Source: Flavobacterium psychrophilum
GTDB lineage: Bacteria; Bacteroidota; Bacteroidia; Flavobacteriales; Flavobacteriaceae
NCBI GenBank assembly: GCA_945872875.1
Contig: CAMCBB010000051.1
Location: 1-12,925, forward strand
Reading direction: 5' to 3'
Length of the DNA: 12,925 nucleotides
The stretch's first letter is position 1, and the number at the start of each line of letters is the position of its first letter. Shown one piece after another: positions 1-7,497 of this stretch. Under the pieces are notes generated by a model, which was not told where the DNA came from, made no database searches, and saw only the letters and a list, made by a program, of their open reading frames with translations. The translations under genes were made by a program, and so were the position numbers.

Positions 1-2264
1 TTAATCCCTTTTGCTTTTTTCAATTTGGTATTTAATTCTTTTTTTGCAGCTGTAGGTTGCAAATCATCTAATACATGAATGGCTTCTTCAATGTAAATAT
101 CTTTAGATAAACTTTCGTGCCATCTGTTTCTTTTTTCTTTTAAAGTAACGTCAGTTGCTATTTGAACCTCTTCATAAGGCAACGATTTAAACTTTAATTT
201 GTTGTTGTAATCTTCAATAGATTTGAATTTTTTATTGCTTTCTTCCAATTGCTTTTGCTCTAGTTTGAATTTATCAATTTGCAAGCTATACACGTCTTCT
301 TTACTACGTTCTTCACGCCATTTTGCATTTTCGTCAATTAGTTGCATTTGCGGATTAGCCGCTAATCGTTTTTTACTGTTTGTAATGGCTAAGTCTAAAT
401 TCAGTTGTTTGTTCCATAATGAATAATCAGCTGCGTCAATTTTATCCCAAGGCATCGCATTATCTACATCGCGTTCTCCCATTTTTAAATACGCATAAGC
501 ATCTGGCATTACAATGTCGCTTTTAACTCCTTCTAATTGGGTTGAACCTCCATTAATTCTATAGAATTTTTGAGTAGTAGTTTTTAGCGCACCTAAATCT
601 CCATAAGTACTTCCTCTAACAAATTGGTTTAAGTCAATTACATTTTGAACGGTACCTTTGCCATAGGTTTGTTTACTTCCAATAACCACTGCGCGTTTAT
701 AATCTTGCATTGCAGCAGCTAATATCTCTGATGCTGAAGCAGAGAATTCATTAGTCATAATAACTAAAGGACCATCCCATTCCACTTTTGAATCATTGTC
801 ATAAAGCACTTCTTTTTTACCTGCAGCTGATTTAATTTGAACAATCGGACCTTTTTCAATGAATAATCCACCAATGTCCACCACAGTTTTTAATGATCCA
901 CCACCATTATCTCTAACATCCATCACAATTCCTTTAACGCCTTCATTTTTCAAGCGTTTTACTTCAATTGCAATATCTTTTCCGGCGTCGCGGCTGTCTT
1001 TATCAACAAAATCAATATAGAATTTTGGCAAATAAATAATTCCGTATTTCACACCATTTTTTTCTACAATACTTGATTTAGCATAAGTTTCTTCAATTTC
1101 TACTTCATCTCTAATGATCGTAATTACCTTGATCGATCCGTCTTGTTTTTTTACAGTCAACCGAACTTCGGTGCCTTTTGGTCCTTTAATCTTTTTAACT
1201 ACATCGTCAATTCGCATTCCTACAACATCTACAGGCTCATTATCACCTTGTGCCACTTTTAAAACTAAATCTCCCGCTTCAAGTTCTTTTTGTTTCCAAG
1301 CAGGTCCACCAGAAATTAATTCGGTAATTTCAGTGTAATCGTTTTTCTTTTGTAAACGAGCACCAATACCTTCTAATTTTCCGCTCATGCTCACATCAAA
1401 TTTTTCTTTTTCATCTGCAGGAAAATAAGAAGTGTGAGGGTCAAAACGAGTTGCAATTATATTTAGGAAGATTCCAAACCAATCCTCTTTATTTAAATCT
1501 TTAATAAAAGTAAAGGTGTCATCTAGAGATTTTTCAGCAGTTATTCTGGTTTGTTTTTCCATTTCTGCAAATGTTTTTGTAGAAATGGTATCTTTTTTTG
1601 AAAGACCTTCAATGAATTTTGCCTCTGCTTCTTTGTTTAAATTAGCACCTTGTTTTTTTCTGTATTCTGCTAATTTTTCTTCCGGAGTTTTATTTTTATT
1701 TTTTATATATTCCTCCTGAATTTTTTGTTTTTCAACCAATGAAGCTAGCGTAGTAAGTTTTACCTGTTTTCTCCAACGCTCTTTTAATTCATCTACTGAA
1801 GTGCAATAAGGTGCTTTTTCATAATCGGTGTTTATGTTTTCGTTAACCGAATAATCTATTGGATTTTTTAAAGCAGATTTATAATATTCTTTGCCTTCTT
1901 CCATTCGTTTTATTAAACGAGTATAGGTTAAATTAAAGAACGAAAGATCTTTGTTTTTTATTTGATCATCAATTTCCAATTCATATTTAGAAAATTCATC
2001 CATATCCGATTGCAAAAAGAATCTTTTTGAAGGATCAATTGCTTCGAAATAGTCTTTATAAACCCCTTTAGAAAAATCATCATCTATAGCAGCCGGACTG
2101 TAATGTCCTTTTTCAATTACATAAGTTAATAGTTCTAATAAAAGTTTGTCTTTTTCGGGATCGGAATTTGTTTTTGGGACAAAACTCCAAAGGCCAAGCG
2201 AAATCGCTAGTACAAGTACTATTATTTTATAATGTCTTTTCATAAATTGAATAATTGTATTCAT
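1..2264 (-). CDS. prc: Tail-specific (carboxy-terminal processing) protease, S41A family, 3' end cut by the window edge
   Basis: Periplasmic serine protease of the Prc/Tsp type, which recognises C-terminal tails and degrades or matures envelope proteins. I read the frame on the minus strand without a stop from 2264 to the left edge; it ends in AKGI with two bases of the next codon, so only the extreme C-terminus is missing. Numbering from the ATG at 2243: a signal peptide (MKRHYK, then a hydrophobic stretch to about residue 22), a helical N-terminal region, a PDZ domain at about 285-385, the S41 peptidase core at about 400-585, and a charged DUF3340-type C-terminus. The catalytic signature SASASEI has its nucleophile near Ser503 (codon 735-737), with the general-base lysine 26 residues on in YGKGTVQ (Lys529). 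A second ATG at 2264 would add seven residues (MNTIIQF); I chose it as the outer limit, but 2243 is equally possible. It is divergent from surE. Confidence 0.93.
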   Translation of the reverse strand, partial: MNTIIQFMKRHYKIIVLVLAISLGLWSFVPKTNSDPEKDKLLLELLTYVIEKGHYSPAAIDDDFSKGVYKDYFEAIDPSKRFFLQSDMDEFSKYELEIDDQIKNKDLSFFNLTYTRLIKRMEEGKEYYKSALKNPIDYSVNENINTDYEKAPYCTSVDELKERWRKQVKLTTLASLVEKQKIQEEYIKNKNKTPEEKLAEYRKKQGANLNKEAEAKFIEGLSKKDTISTKTFAEMEKQTRITAEKSLDDTFTFIKDLNKEDWFGIFLNIIATRFDPHTSYFPADEKEKFDVSMSGKLEGIGARLQKKNDYTEITELISGGPAWKQKELEAGDLVLKVAQGDNEPVDVVGMRIDDVVKKIKGPKGTEVRLTVKKQDGSIKVITIIRDEVEIEETYAKSSIVEKNGVKYGIIYLPKFYIDFVDKDSRDAGKDIAIEVKRLKNEGVKGIVMDVRDNGGGSLKTVVDIGGLFIEKGPIVQIKSAAGKKEVLYDNDSKVEWDGPLVIMTNEFSASASEILAAAMQDYKRAVVIGSKQTYGKGTVQNVIDLNQFVRGSTYGDLGALKTTTQKFYRINGGSTQLEGVKSDIVMPDAYAYLKMGERDVDNAMPWDKIDAADYSLWNKQLNLDLAITNSKKRLAANPQMQLIDENAKWREERSKEDVYSLQIDKFKLEQKQLEESNKKFKSIEDYNNKLKFKSLPYEEVQIATDVTLKEKRNRWHESLSKDIYIEEAIHVLDDLQPTAAKKELNTKLKKAKGI

Positions 2265-2331
2265 TAATTATTTTTTGCACTAATTTACACAAAAAAATAG
2301 GCCATAAAAGTAGTGGTGCGCATAATTTTTT

Positions 2332-2350
2332 GTTAAAACCAGGGTTTAAC
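2332..2350. promoter_or_regulatory. Near-perfect 19-nt palindrome in the prc/surE divergent region
   Basis: GTTAAAACCAGGGTTTAAC reads as an inverted repeat around the central A at 2341 with one mismatched pair. It lies in the 158-bp region between the divergent starts of prc and surE. It is about 20 bp upstream of a weak prc -7 candidate (TACTTTTA, minus strand 2312-2305), where it would cover the -33 region, and about 44 bp upstream of the surE -7 candidate. That is a plausible place for a regulator to bind. No run of T follows on either strand, so it is not an intrinsic terminator. The regulator is unknown and chance occurrence in AT-rich DNA is possible. Confidence 0.3.
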
Positions 2351-2393
2351 TTCAAAGTTATTAAAAATGTAATAGAATAAGACTCAAATTAAT

Positions 2394-2401
2394 TACTTTT
2401 G
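2394..2401 (+). promoter_or_regulatory. Bacteroidetes-type -7 promoter element before surE
   Basis: TACTTTTG matches the TAnnTTTG -7 consensus of the Bacteroidetes primary sigma factor exactly and ends 21 nt before the surE ATG. I see no clear TTG -33 element 17-23 bp upstream, so only half of the promoter is supported. It would drive surE, the small membrane gene and lpxB together. Confidence 0.45.
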
Positions 2402-2422
2402 TTACACTAAAACGCACCAATA

Positions 2423-3193
2423 ATGCCAAAAAAACCTTTAATATTAGTAACCAACGACGACGGAATTTCTGCTCCAGGAATTAGAGCTTTAATAGCTGTA
2501 ATGCAGGAACTTGGTGATGTAGTTGTGGTTGCTCCTGATAGCCCACAAAGTGCTATGGGTCATGCCATAACAATAAACAGCACCTTACATTTGAATAAAA
2601 TATCAAGTAATGAGGCATCTGTAACCGAATACAGTTGTTCTGGAACTCCCGCCGATTGTGTGAAAATGGCAGTAAACGAAATTTTAAAACAAAAACCCGA
2701 CTTATGTGTTTCAGGAGTGAATCATGGTTCGAATTCTTCAATAAATGTCATTTATTCGGGGACAATGAGTGCTGCTGTTGAAGCAGGTATTGAGGGGATT
2801 CCTGCCATTGGGTTTTCATTGTTGGATTATAACTGGGATGCTGATTTTGAATCGGCTAAGACTTTTATAAAAAAGATTGCTACACAAGTATTAAAAAACG
2901 GGTTGCCCGATGGAACGGTATTAAATGTTAATTTGCCTAAATTGAAAACCCATGAAATAAAGGGAATTAAAATTTGCCGCCAAGCGAAAGCACTTTGGGA
3001 GGAAAAATTTGATAAGCGTGTAACCCCCTTTGGAAAAGAATACTATTGGTTAACAGGTGAATTTGTTAACTTAGATAAAGGAACAGATACGGACGAATGG
3101 GCTTTAGCAAACGACTATGTTTCTATTGTTCCAGTACAGTTTGATTTAACAGCTCACCACGCTATTCAAACTTTAAACACTTGGGAATTTTAA
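2423..3193 (+). CDS. surE: 5'/3'-nucleotidase SurE
   Basis: Cytoplasmic metal-dependent phosphatase that dephosphorylates nucleoside 5'- and 3'-monophosphates; some family members also act on short polyphosphates. At 256 aa it has the usual SurE length. The N-terminal signature VTNDDGISAPGI supplies the acidic metal ligands Asp12 and Asp13. Ser43 in PQSAMG and Asn100 in SGVNHGSN are the other expected ligands. The conserved core block YSGTMSAAVEAGIEG follows at residues 111-125. The ATG at 2423 sits just before the first beta-strand, as is normal for the family; there is no Shine-Dalgarno, only A-rich sequence. It is the first gene of a tight three-gene run, with 10 nt to the next gene, and is divergent from prc. 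Identification is secure; the physiological substrate here is not known. Confidence 0.97.
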   Translation: MPKKPLILVTNDDGISAPGIRALIAVMQELGDVVVVAPDSPQSAMGHAITINSTLHLNKISSNEASVTEYSCSGTPADCVKMAVNEILKQKPDLCVSGVNHGSNSSINVIYSGTMSAAVEAGIEGIPAIGFSLLDYNWDADFESAKTFIKKIATQVLKNGLPDGTVLNVNLPKLKTHEIKGIKICRQAKALWEEKFDKRVTPFGKEYYWLTGEFVNLDKGTDTDEWALANDYVSIVPVQFDLTAHHAIQTLNTWEF

Positions 3194-3203
3194 AACTTCA
3201 ATA

Positions 3204-3473
3204 ATGAAAAAGTCAGATTTATTTATTGGATTTTTAATTGGTATACTTGCAGCTATTGTGAGTGCATTCTTGTTTTTATTGAGTTTTACCAAATTACAAT
3301 ATATAAAATTTGTAATTCATGAACCAGGAATAATGGGTAAAGTAATTACCCTTGGTGCCATTATTAATATTTTGATTTTTTTCTATTTACTAAAAAAAGA
3401 CAAAGAATTAATGGCCCGAGGAATTGTCCTAGCCACTATAATTTTAGCTTTAGCAACAGTGCTTTTTAAATAA
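3204..3473 (+). CDS. Small three-helix membrane protein of unknown function, between surE and lpxB
   Basis: I do not recognise a characterised family. The 89-aa product is very hydrophobic, with three predicted membrane helices at about residues 7-28, 44-63 and 70-88. A short loop (LQYIKFVIHEPGIMG) joins the first two, and a lysine-rich turn (KKDKELMARG) joins the last two. It has no cysteine and no signal cleavage site. The ATG lies 10 nt after the surE stop, and 10 nt separate its stop from the lpxB start, so the three genes are almost certainly co-transcribed. Position alone suggests an inner-membrane role linked to the envelope or lipid A, but nothing in the sequence proves this. The spacing and plausible protein composition support it as a real gene. 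Confidence 0.8.
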   Translation: MKKSDLFIGFLIGILAAIVSAFLFLLSFTKLQYIKFVIHEPGIMGKVITLGAIINILIFFYLLKKDKELMARGIVLATIILALATVLFK

Positions 3474-3483
3474 TTTCAGCAAT

Positions 3484-4596
3484 ATGAAATATTACATCAT
3501 AGCAGGAGAAGCATCAGGAGATTTACATGGATCTAATTTAATGAAGGCTCTTTATAAGGAAGATCCAACTGCCGATATTCGTTTTTGGGGTGGAGATTTA
3601 ATGCAGCAAGCGGGCGGTGCTTTAGTGAAACACTACCGTGAATTGGCATTTATGGGATTTGCTGAGGTGGTACTGAATCTCAAAACTATTTTCAGAAATA
3701 TTAAGCTTTGTAAATCCGATATTGAACAATTTCAACCCGATGTTATAATATTTATAGACTATCCCGGATTCAATATGCGCATTGCAAAATGGGCGAAAAT
3801 AAAAGGCATACCAACTCATTATTATATTTCTCCACAAATTTGGGCTTGGAAAGAAAGCAGGATAAAAGACATCAAAAGAGATTTTGATAAATTGTATGTA
3901 ATTCTGCCTTTTGAAAAAGATTTTTACGAAAAAAAACACCACTTTCCAGTTGAATTTGTAGGGCATCCGCTTATTGATGCCATTCATAACAGAGAAACAA
4001 CCGATGCGGTTACTTTTAGGAAACAAAATAACCTAGACGAAAGACCAATAATTACTTTATTACCGGGTAGTAGAAAACAAGAAATCTCTAAAATGCTGAC
4101 TTTAATGTTGAGCGTAGGAAGTGATTTCCCCGATTATCAATTTGTAATAGCCGGAGCGCCAAGTCAGGAGTATTCATTTTATGAACCTTTTTTGAAAGGA
4201 AAAAACATAAAGTTTATTTCTAATGAAACATATAATTTGCTTAGTCATGCCCATGCTGCTTTGGTAACCTCGGGAACTGCAACTCTTGAGACCGCTCTTT
4301 TTAAAGTTCCGGAAGTGGTTTGTTATAAAGGAAGTTGGCTGTCTTATCAAATAGCCAAACGAATAATTACGCTTAAATATATTTCTCTAGTTAACTTAAT
4401 TATGGATCAAGAAGTGGTAACCGAATTAATTCAAGAAAACTGCAATACGGCACGAATTAAATCAGAATTGACTAAAATCTTAGACCCGAATTATCGTATA
4501 AAACTTTTAGAAAAATACGATCAACTAGAACAAAAACTAGGTGGAGTTGGCGCAAGTGCTTCTACAGCCAAGTTAATCGTAAAATCAATTTCATAA
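3484..4596 (+). CDS. lpxB: Lipid-A-disaccharide synthase LpxB
   Basis: Peripheral inner-membrane glycosyltransferase (family GT19) that joins UDP-2,3-diacylglucosamine and 2,3-diacylglucosamine 1-phosphate to give lipid A disaccharide 1-phosphate and UDP. At 370 aa it is close to the usual 380. The N-terminal GEASGD motif is at residues 8-13. IDYPGFN at 91-97 carries the conserved aspartate (Asp92) matching the catalytic Asp of the E. coli enzyme. YISPQIWAWK spans 114-123. LLPGSRKQEI at 192-201 includes the conserved arginine Arg197, and VTSGTATLE (261-269) with the SLVNLIMDQEVVTELIQ region (301-317) forms the nucleotide-sugar side. It is third in the surE operon. Its presence shows a Gram-negative outer membrane with lipid A. 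The other lpx genes are not in the window. Confidence 0.97.
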   Translation: MKYYIIAGEASGDLHGSNLMKALYKEDPTADIRFWGGDLMQQAGGALVKHYRELAFMGFAEVVLNLKTIFRNIKLCKSDIEQFQPDVIIFIDYPGFNMRIAKWAKIKGIPTHYYISPQIWAWKESRIKDIKRDFDKLYVILPFEKDFYEKKHHFPVEFVGHPLIDAIHNRETTDAVTFRKQNNLDERPIITLLPGSRKQEISKMLTLMLSVGSDFPDYQFVIAGAPSQEYSFYEPFLKGKNIKFISNETYNLLSHAHAALVTSGTATLETALFKVPEVVCYKGSWLSYQIAKRIITLKYISLVNLIMDQEVVTELIQENCNTARIKSELTKILDPNYRIKLLEKYDQLEQKLGGVGASASTAKLIVKSIS

Positions 4597-4605
4597 ATTC
4601 CAAGT

Positions 4606-4621
4606 TGTAACCTAAGTTACA
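4606..4621. promoter_or_regulatory. Crp/Fnr-type palindrome upstream of the DUF2892 gene
   Basis: TGTAACCTAAGTTACA is a perfect inverted repeat with 6-nt arms and a 4-nt centre. Read as TGTAA-N6-TTACA it has the half-site spacing of Crp/Fnr-family operators. Its centre at 4613.5 lies about 40 bp upstream of the start site predicted from the -7 element at 4642-4649, which is the usual place for class II activation. It follows the lpxB stop by 9 nt but lacks a T-run, so a terminator is unlikely. Confidence 0.4.
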
Positions 4622-4641
4622 TTCAATGAATTATTTACAGA

Positions 4642-4649
4642 TACATTTG
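4642..4649 (+). promoter_or_regulatory. Bacteroidetes-type -7 promoter element before the DUF2892 gene
   Basis: TACATTTG is an exact TAnnTTTG match, 31 nt before the ATG at 4681. No good TTG lies at the -33 distance, as often happens at activator-dependent promoters, and a Crp/Fnr-like palindrome sits where an activator would bind. It would serve the DUF2892 gene and possibly comEC. Confidence 0.45.
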
Positions 4650-4680
4650 AAGTAAATTATTAACTTTAATTTACTAACAG

Positions 4681-4890
4681 ATGAAAAAAAACATGGGTGG
4701 CGTTGATAAAATTCTTCGCTTTATTGCAGCAACAATCATTGTTGTATTGTATTTATTAGGAAAAATCTCAGGAACTTTAGGAATTGTATTATTAGCAGTT
4801 GCAGCTGTTTTATCATTGGTTAGTTTGATTGGCTCTTGTCCGTTATATCTCCCCTTTGGAATTGACACCAGAACTAAAGAAAAGAAATAA
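4681..4890 (+). CDS. DUF2892 (YgaP-like transmembrane) protein
   Basis: A 69-aa inner-membrane protein of the DUF2892/YgaP-type transmembrane family. It opens with MKKNMGGVDKILRF, resembling the family's MGxxDRxxR start, continues with two hydrophobic helices (about residues 13-27 and 32-50), and ends with the hallmark GSCPLYLPFGIDT at 51-63 before a charged tail. The single cysteine is Cys53. In other bacteria this domain occurs alone or fused to rhodanese domains, and its biochemical role is unclear; no rhodanese is present here. The gene stands apart from lpxB (84-nt gap with its own promoter signals) and is 40 nt before comEC, so the two may share a transcript. Family assignment is good; function is unknown. 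Confidence 0.85.
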   Translation: MKKNMGGVDKILRFIAATIIVVLYLLGKISGTLGIVLLAVAAVLSLVSLIGSCPLYLPFGIDTRTKEKK

Positions 4891-4930
4891 TTTTCTTTAA
4901 CAACTTATTTTTTTGTGGTACCTTTTAGTT

Positions 4931-6958
4931 ATGAGGGTATTACAATTTCCATTAATTAAAATTACAGCCAGTTTTGTACTTGGGTTATTAATTGCTCATT
5001 ATACAAAACCGGCTTTTTTATTCTCTTTAATTGCAGTACTTTTAAGTTTACTTACTTTATTTAGTGTTTATTTTTACGCTAAATCAAAATTAGTACTCAT
5101 TAATCTTTTTGGAATTACAGCACTGAGTACTGCTTTATTTATAGGAATTTTCACAACTGTTTCTCAAGATCCTACCCGCAATAAAACACATTACATTCAC
5201 TTCATTTCTAATCAAAATAAGAATCGTGCTGTTGTATTAATTATAAAAGAAAAACTTAAAACAACTGCAGTTTTCAATCGGTATGTTGCCCAAATAATTT
5301 CATTAGACGGGAAAGCTACTTGTGGTAAAGTACTTTTAAATTTAAAGAAATCATCGCCTCTTAAAATAGATATTGGGTATAAACTTCAAGCTATTGGAAC
5401 GATAAGAAAAACTAAACCTCCAATGAATCCGAATCAATTTGATTATGGAAATTATCTCTCAAATCAACATATTTATGGTCAAATGTATGCTACAACCTCA
5501 ATAAAGATCAGTCCAATAAAAGAAAAAAGCGTGTTTTATTATGCTAGTTCATTGCGTAATAAAATCATCCAAAACTTAGAAAAAAATCATTTTCATAAAT
5601 CGGAATTAAGTGTTGTGGTGGCTCTAATCTTAGGACAACAACAAGATATTTCACCCGAAGTTGTTCGCGATTATCAATACGCTGGAGCTGTGCATGTTTT
5701 GTCGGTTTCGGGTTTACATGTTGGATTTATTTTGCTTTTTATAACCTTTTTATTAAAACCATTTCCAAACAGCAGTAGAGGTGCATTGGTAAAATTAATT
5801 ATCGTAATTACATTTTTATGGGCCTTTGGATTGTTGGCTGGTTTTGCGCCTTCAGTTGTTCGTTCTGTTACTATGTTTTCATTTGTTGCCGTTGGAATGT
5901 TTCTTCGACGGAGTGTTAATATTTATAATACTATAGCCATTTCAGCCTTGCTTATTTTGTTATTTCAGCCTTCTTTTTTAATGGATGTTGGTTTTCAGTT
6001 GAGTTATGTTGCGCTATATTTTATTGTTTGGTTGCAGCCATTATTGGCTTCGATTTGGACGCCCAAATATAAATTGACCCATTATTTGTGGGATATTATT
6101 ACAATTTCATTTGCAGCTCAAATAGGCACATTTCCTATTAGTATTTATTATTTTCATCAATTTCCGGGGTTGTTTTTCATTACCAATTTGGTTATCCTTC
6201 CAGGTATGTCTTTGATATTAGGTCTTGGAGTAATTGTCATGTTTCTTGCTGCCATTGATTGGATTTGGTTGCCCTTGTTGAAAGCATTAGAATGGAGTAT
6301 TTTTATATTAAATAAAGTTATCGCATGGGTAGCTTCTTTTGAAAGGTTTGTGTTTAAAGACATTCCACTTTCAATATATATAATGTGGGGATTATATGTG
6401 TTTATTTTCTGTGTTATAATTTGGTTTAAGAAACCAACTTTCAAAAAATTGTTGGTTGTATTAGTTGTGACTTTAAGTTTGCAAACACTAGCAATTTCAA
6501 TAAAATATTTTAATCAAAAAGAAGAGGAATTACTCGTTTTCAATTGTAGGGGGGCAAGTGTAATTACCAAGCGTTATGGAGATCAGGTTACGGTTTACTT
6601 TTCAAATAATTTACCAAATAGCAACTATGAAAATTTAGCTTTGAATTCCTATTTGGTTGGAAACTCTTGTAATTTAAAAGCTAAAGATTCCCTTGCTAAT
6701 TTAATTTATTTTAAACGAAAAAAAATACTGGTAATTGATCGTGAAGGTAAATATTTGTCAAATGTAGCTCCGGACATTTTGTTATTGGTAAACAATCCAA
6801 AAACAAATTTGGAAAAGGCATTGCAAATCATTAAGCCGAAGTTAGTGGTTGCAGATGGTTCTAATTATAAATATTATTGCAAACTTTGGAAAGCGACATG
6901 TAAAAAACAAAAAATCCCTTTTCACAATACTAACGAAAAGGGATTTTATAAGTTATGA
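4931..6958 (+). CDS. comEC: ComEC/Rec2-family DNA uptake channel with a degenerate C-terminal domain
   Basis: Inner-membrane channel that passes single-stranded DNA into the cytoplasm during natural transformation. I start it at the ATG at 4931 (675 aa); the TTG at 4913 would only add six unlikely residues. Visible order: N-terminal membrane helices (about residues 8-75), a DUF4131 region (about 80-190, with PPMNPNQFDYGNYL), then the multi-helix Competence domain (about 225-500) with the family signature SVSGLHVG at 258-265. After the last helix (about 505-525) comes a roughly 150-residue soluble tail. This aligns by eye with the end of the metallo-beta-lactamase-like domain of full-length ComEC but lacks the metal-binding HxHxDH motif; NNPK at 621-624 stands where HHGS is expected. 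The stop overlaps the convergent thioredoxin-like gene by 6 nt. Confidence 0.92.
   Translation: MRVLQFPLIKITASFVLGLLIAHYTKPAFLFSLIAVLLSLLTLFSVYFYAKSKLVLINLFGITALSTALFIGIFTTVSQDPTRNKTHYIHFISNQNKNRAVVLIIKEKLKTTAVFNRYVAQIISLDGKATCGKVLLNLKKSSPLKIDIGYKLQAIGTIRKTKPPMNPNQFDYGNYLSNQHIYGQMYATTSIKISPIKEKSVFYYASSLRNKIIQNLEKNHFHKSELSVVVALILGQQQDISPEVVRDYQYAGAVHVLSVSGLHVGFILLFITFLLKPFPNSSRGALVKLIIVITFLWAFGLLAGFAPSVVRSVTMFSFVAVGMFLRRSVNIYNTIAISALLILLFQPSFLMDVGFQLSYVALYFIVWLQPLLASIWTPKYKLTHYLWDIITISFAAQIGTFPISIYYFHQFPGLFFITNLVILPGMSLILGLGVIVMFLAAIDWIWLPLLKALEWSIFILNKVIAWVASFERFVFKDIPLSIYIMWGLYVFIFCVIIWFKKPTFKKLLVVLVVTLSLQTLAISIKYFNQKEEELLVFNCRGASVITKRYGDQVTVYFSNNLPNSNYENLALNSYLVGNSCNLKAKDSLANLIYFKRKKILVIDREGKYLSNVAPDILLLVNNPKTNLEKALQIIKPKLVVADGSNYKYYCKLWKATCKKQKIPFHNTNEKGFYKL
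6911..6947. terminator. Bidirectional intrinsic terminator inside the comEC 3' end
   Basis: A perfect 12-bp inverted repeat, AAAATCCCTTTT at 6911-6922 and AAAAGGGATTTT at 6936-6947, encloses a 13-nt loop. It lies entirely inside the last comEC codons and just beyond the stop of the convergent thioredoxin-like gene. On the minus strand the stem runs directly into a T-rich tract (TTTTTTGTTTTTT), which makes a good terminator for the thioredoxin transcript. On the plus strand the T-run comes only after about ten further bases (6959-6965), so termination of comEC there is less certain. Confidence 0.75.
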
Positions 6959-7456
6959 TTTTTTTGCTTTTGCAGGTTTGGGATCTGCTACAAAGTTTTT
7001 AAGAATTTCATTGGCACTTTTAATCCAAACGGTTGGTCCTCCAGCAAGATATCCAGAACTCCCTAATTGTTCTAAATTAATTTTTCCTTCCTCTTTAATT
7101 TGCGGTTTTACAAACCAAACTGTTGGAAACCCTTGCACCTTAAACATTTGTTGCAATTGATTATTTTGAGATTTTAGAGCATCTGATTGCGGAGTTCTTC
7201 TTGGAAAATCTAAATCTACTAAAACCACATGTTCTTTTGCCCAAGAAATAAATTCGGGAGTTTTGAAAACTTCATTTTGCAATCTTACACACCATCCGCA
7301 CCAATCGCTTCCTGTAAAAAATAAAAATAATGGTTTTTGTTCTTGTCTAGAAACTTCTATGGCTTGATTGATATCGTCATACCATTTAAGACCTTCTTGC
7401 GCTTTAACTGAAATAGTCGCAGCAAAAAATAGTGCTATTAATAATATTTTTCTCAT
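6953..7456 (-). CDS. Secreted thioredoxin-like protein with a CGWC active site
   Basis: Probably a periplasmic thiol-disulfide oxidoreductase of the thioredoxin_7/DUF255-like group. I start it at the ATG at 7456 (167 aa); the TTG at 7492 would put 12 residues in front of a clear signal peptide. Residues 1-19 (MRKILLIALFFAATISVKA) look like a type I signal peptide cleaved before QEG. The redox motif WCGWC gives Cys53 and Cys56, and GFPTVWF supplies the cis-proline Pro111. The short tail is Lys/Ala/Pro-rich (PKPAKAKKS). The gene follows POT transporter 1 by 38 nt in the same direction, and its end overlaps the comEC stop. The substrate is unknown; roles in cytochrome or envelope-protein disulfide handling are guesses from the family. 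Confidence 0.88.
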   Translation of the reverse strand: MRKILLIALFFAATISVKAQEGLKWYDDINQAIEVSRQEQKPLFLFFTGSDWCGWCVRLQNEVFKTPEFISWAKEHVVLVDLDFPRRTPQSDALKSQNNQLQQMFKVQGFPTVWFVKPQIKEEGKINLEQLGSSGYLAGGPTVWIKSANEILKNFVADPKPAKAKKS

Positions 7457-7489
7457 ATAAATTCTTTGTTTTTTACAATGCCGAAAGTA

Positions 7490-7497
7490 CAAAATTA
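7490..7497 (-). promoter_or_regulatory. Possible -7 element for the thioredoxin-like gene
   Basis: On the minus strand TAATTTTG matches TAnnTTTG exactly. It overlaps the TAA stop of POT transporter 1 and lies 33 nt before the ATG at 7456. No -33 partner is evident, and the transporter transcript could also read through, so this may be an extra internal promoter or chance. Confidence 0.3.

Noticed and set aside
1..3. TTA at the left edge looks like a minus-strand TAA stop for the protease
   Set aside because: It is out of frame. Protease codons end at positions equal to 2 modulo 3, so the true frame reads through the edge and its stop lies outside the window.
3622..4026. 134-codon open frame on the minus strand within lpxB
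   Set aside because: It is a shadow of lpxB, with no recognisable family and basic/aromatic-rich composition typical of antisense frames in AT-rich DNA.
4606..4621. Terminator for lpxB
   Set aside because: The stem is only 6 bp and is not followed by a T-run; an operator is the better reading.
4913..4930. TTG start six codons upstream for comEC
   Set aside because: The ATG at 4931 gives a typical hydrophobic ComEC start (MRVLQFPLIK); the extra residues lack family resemblance.
7457..7492. TTG start 12 codons upstream for the thioredoxin-like gene
   Set aside because: It would place a charged extension before a clear signal peptide that begins at the ATG at 7456.
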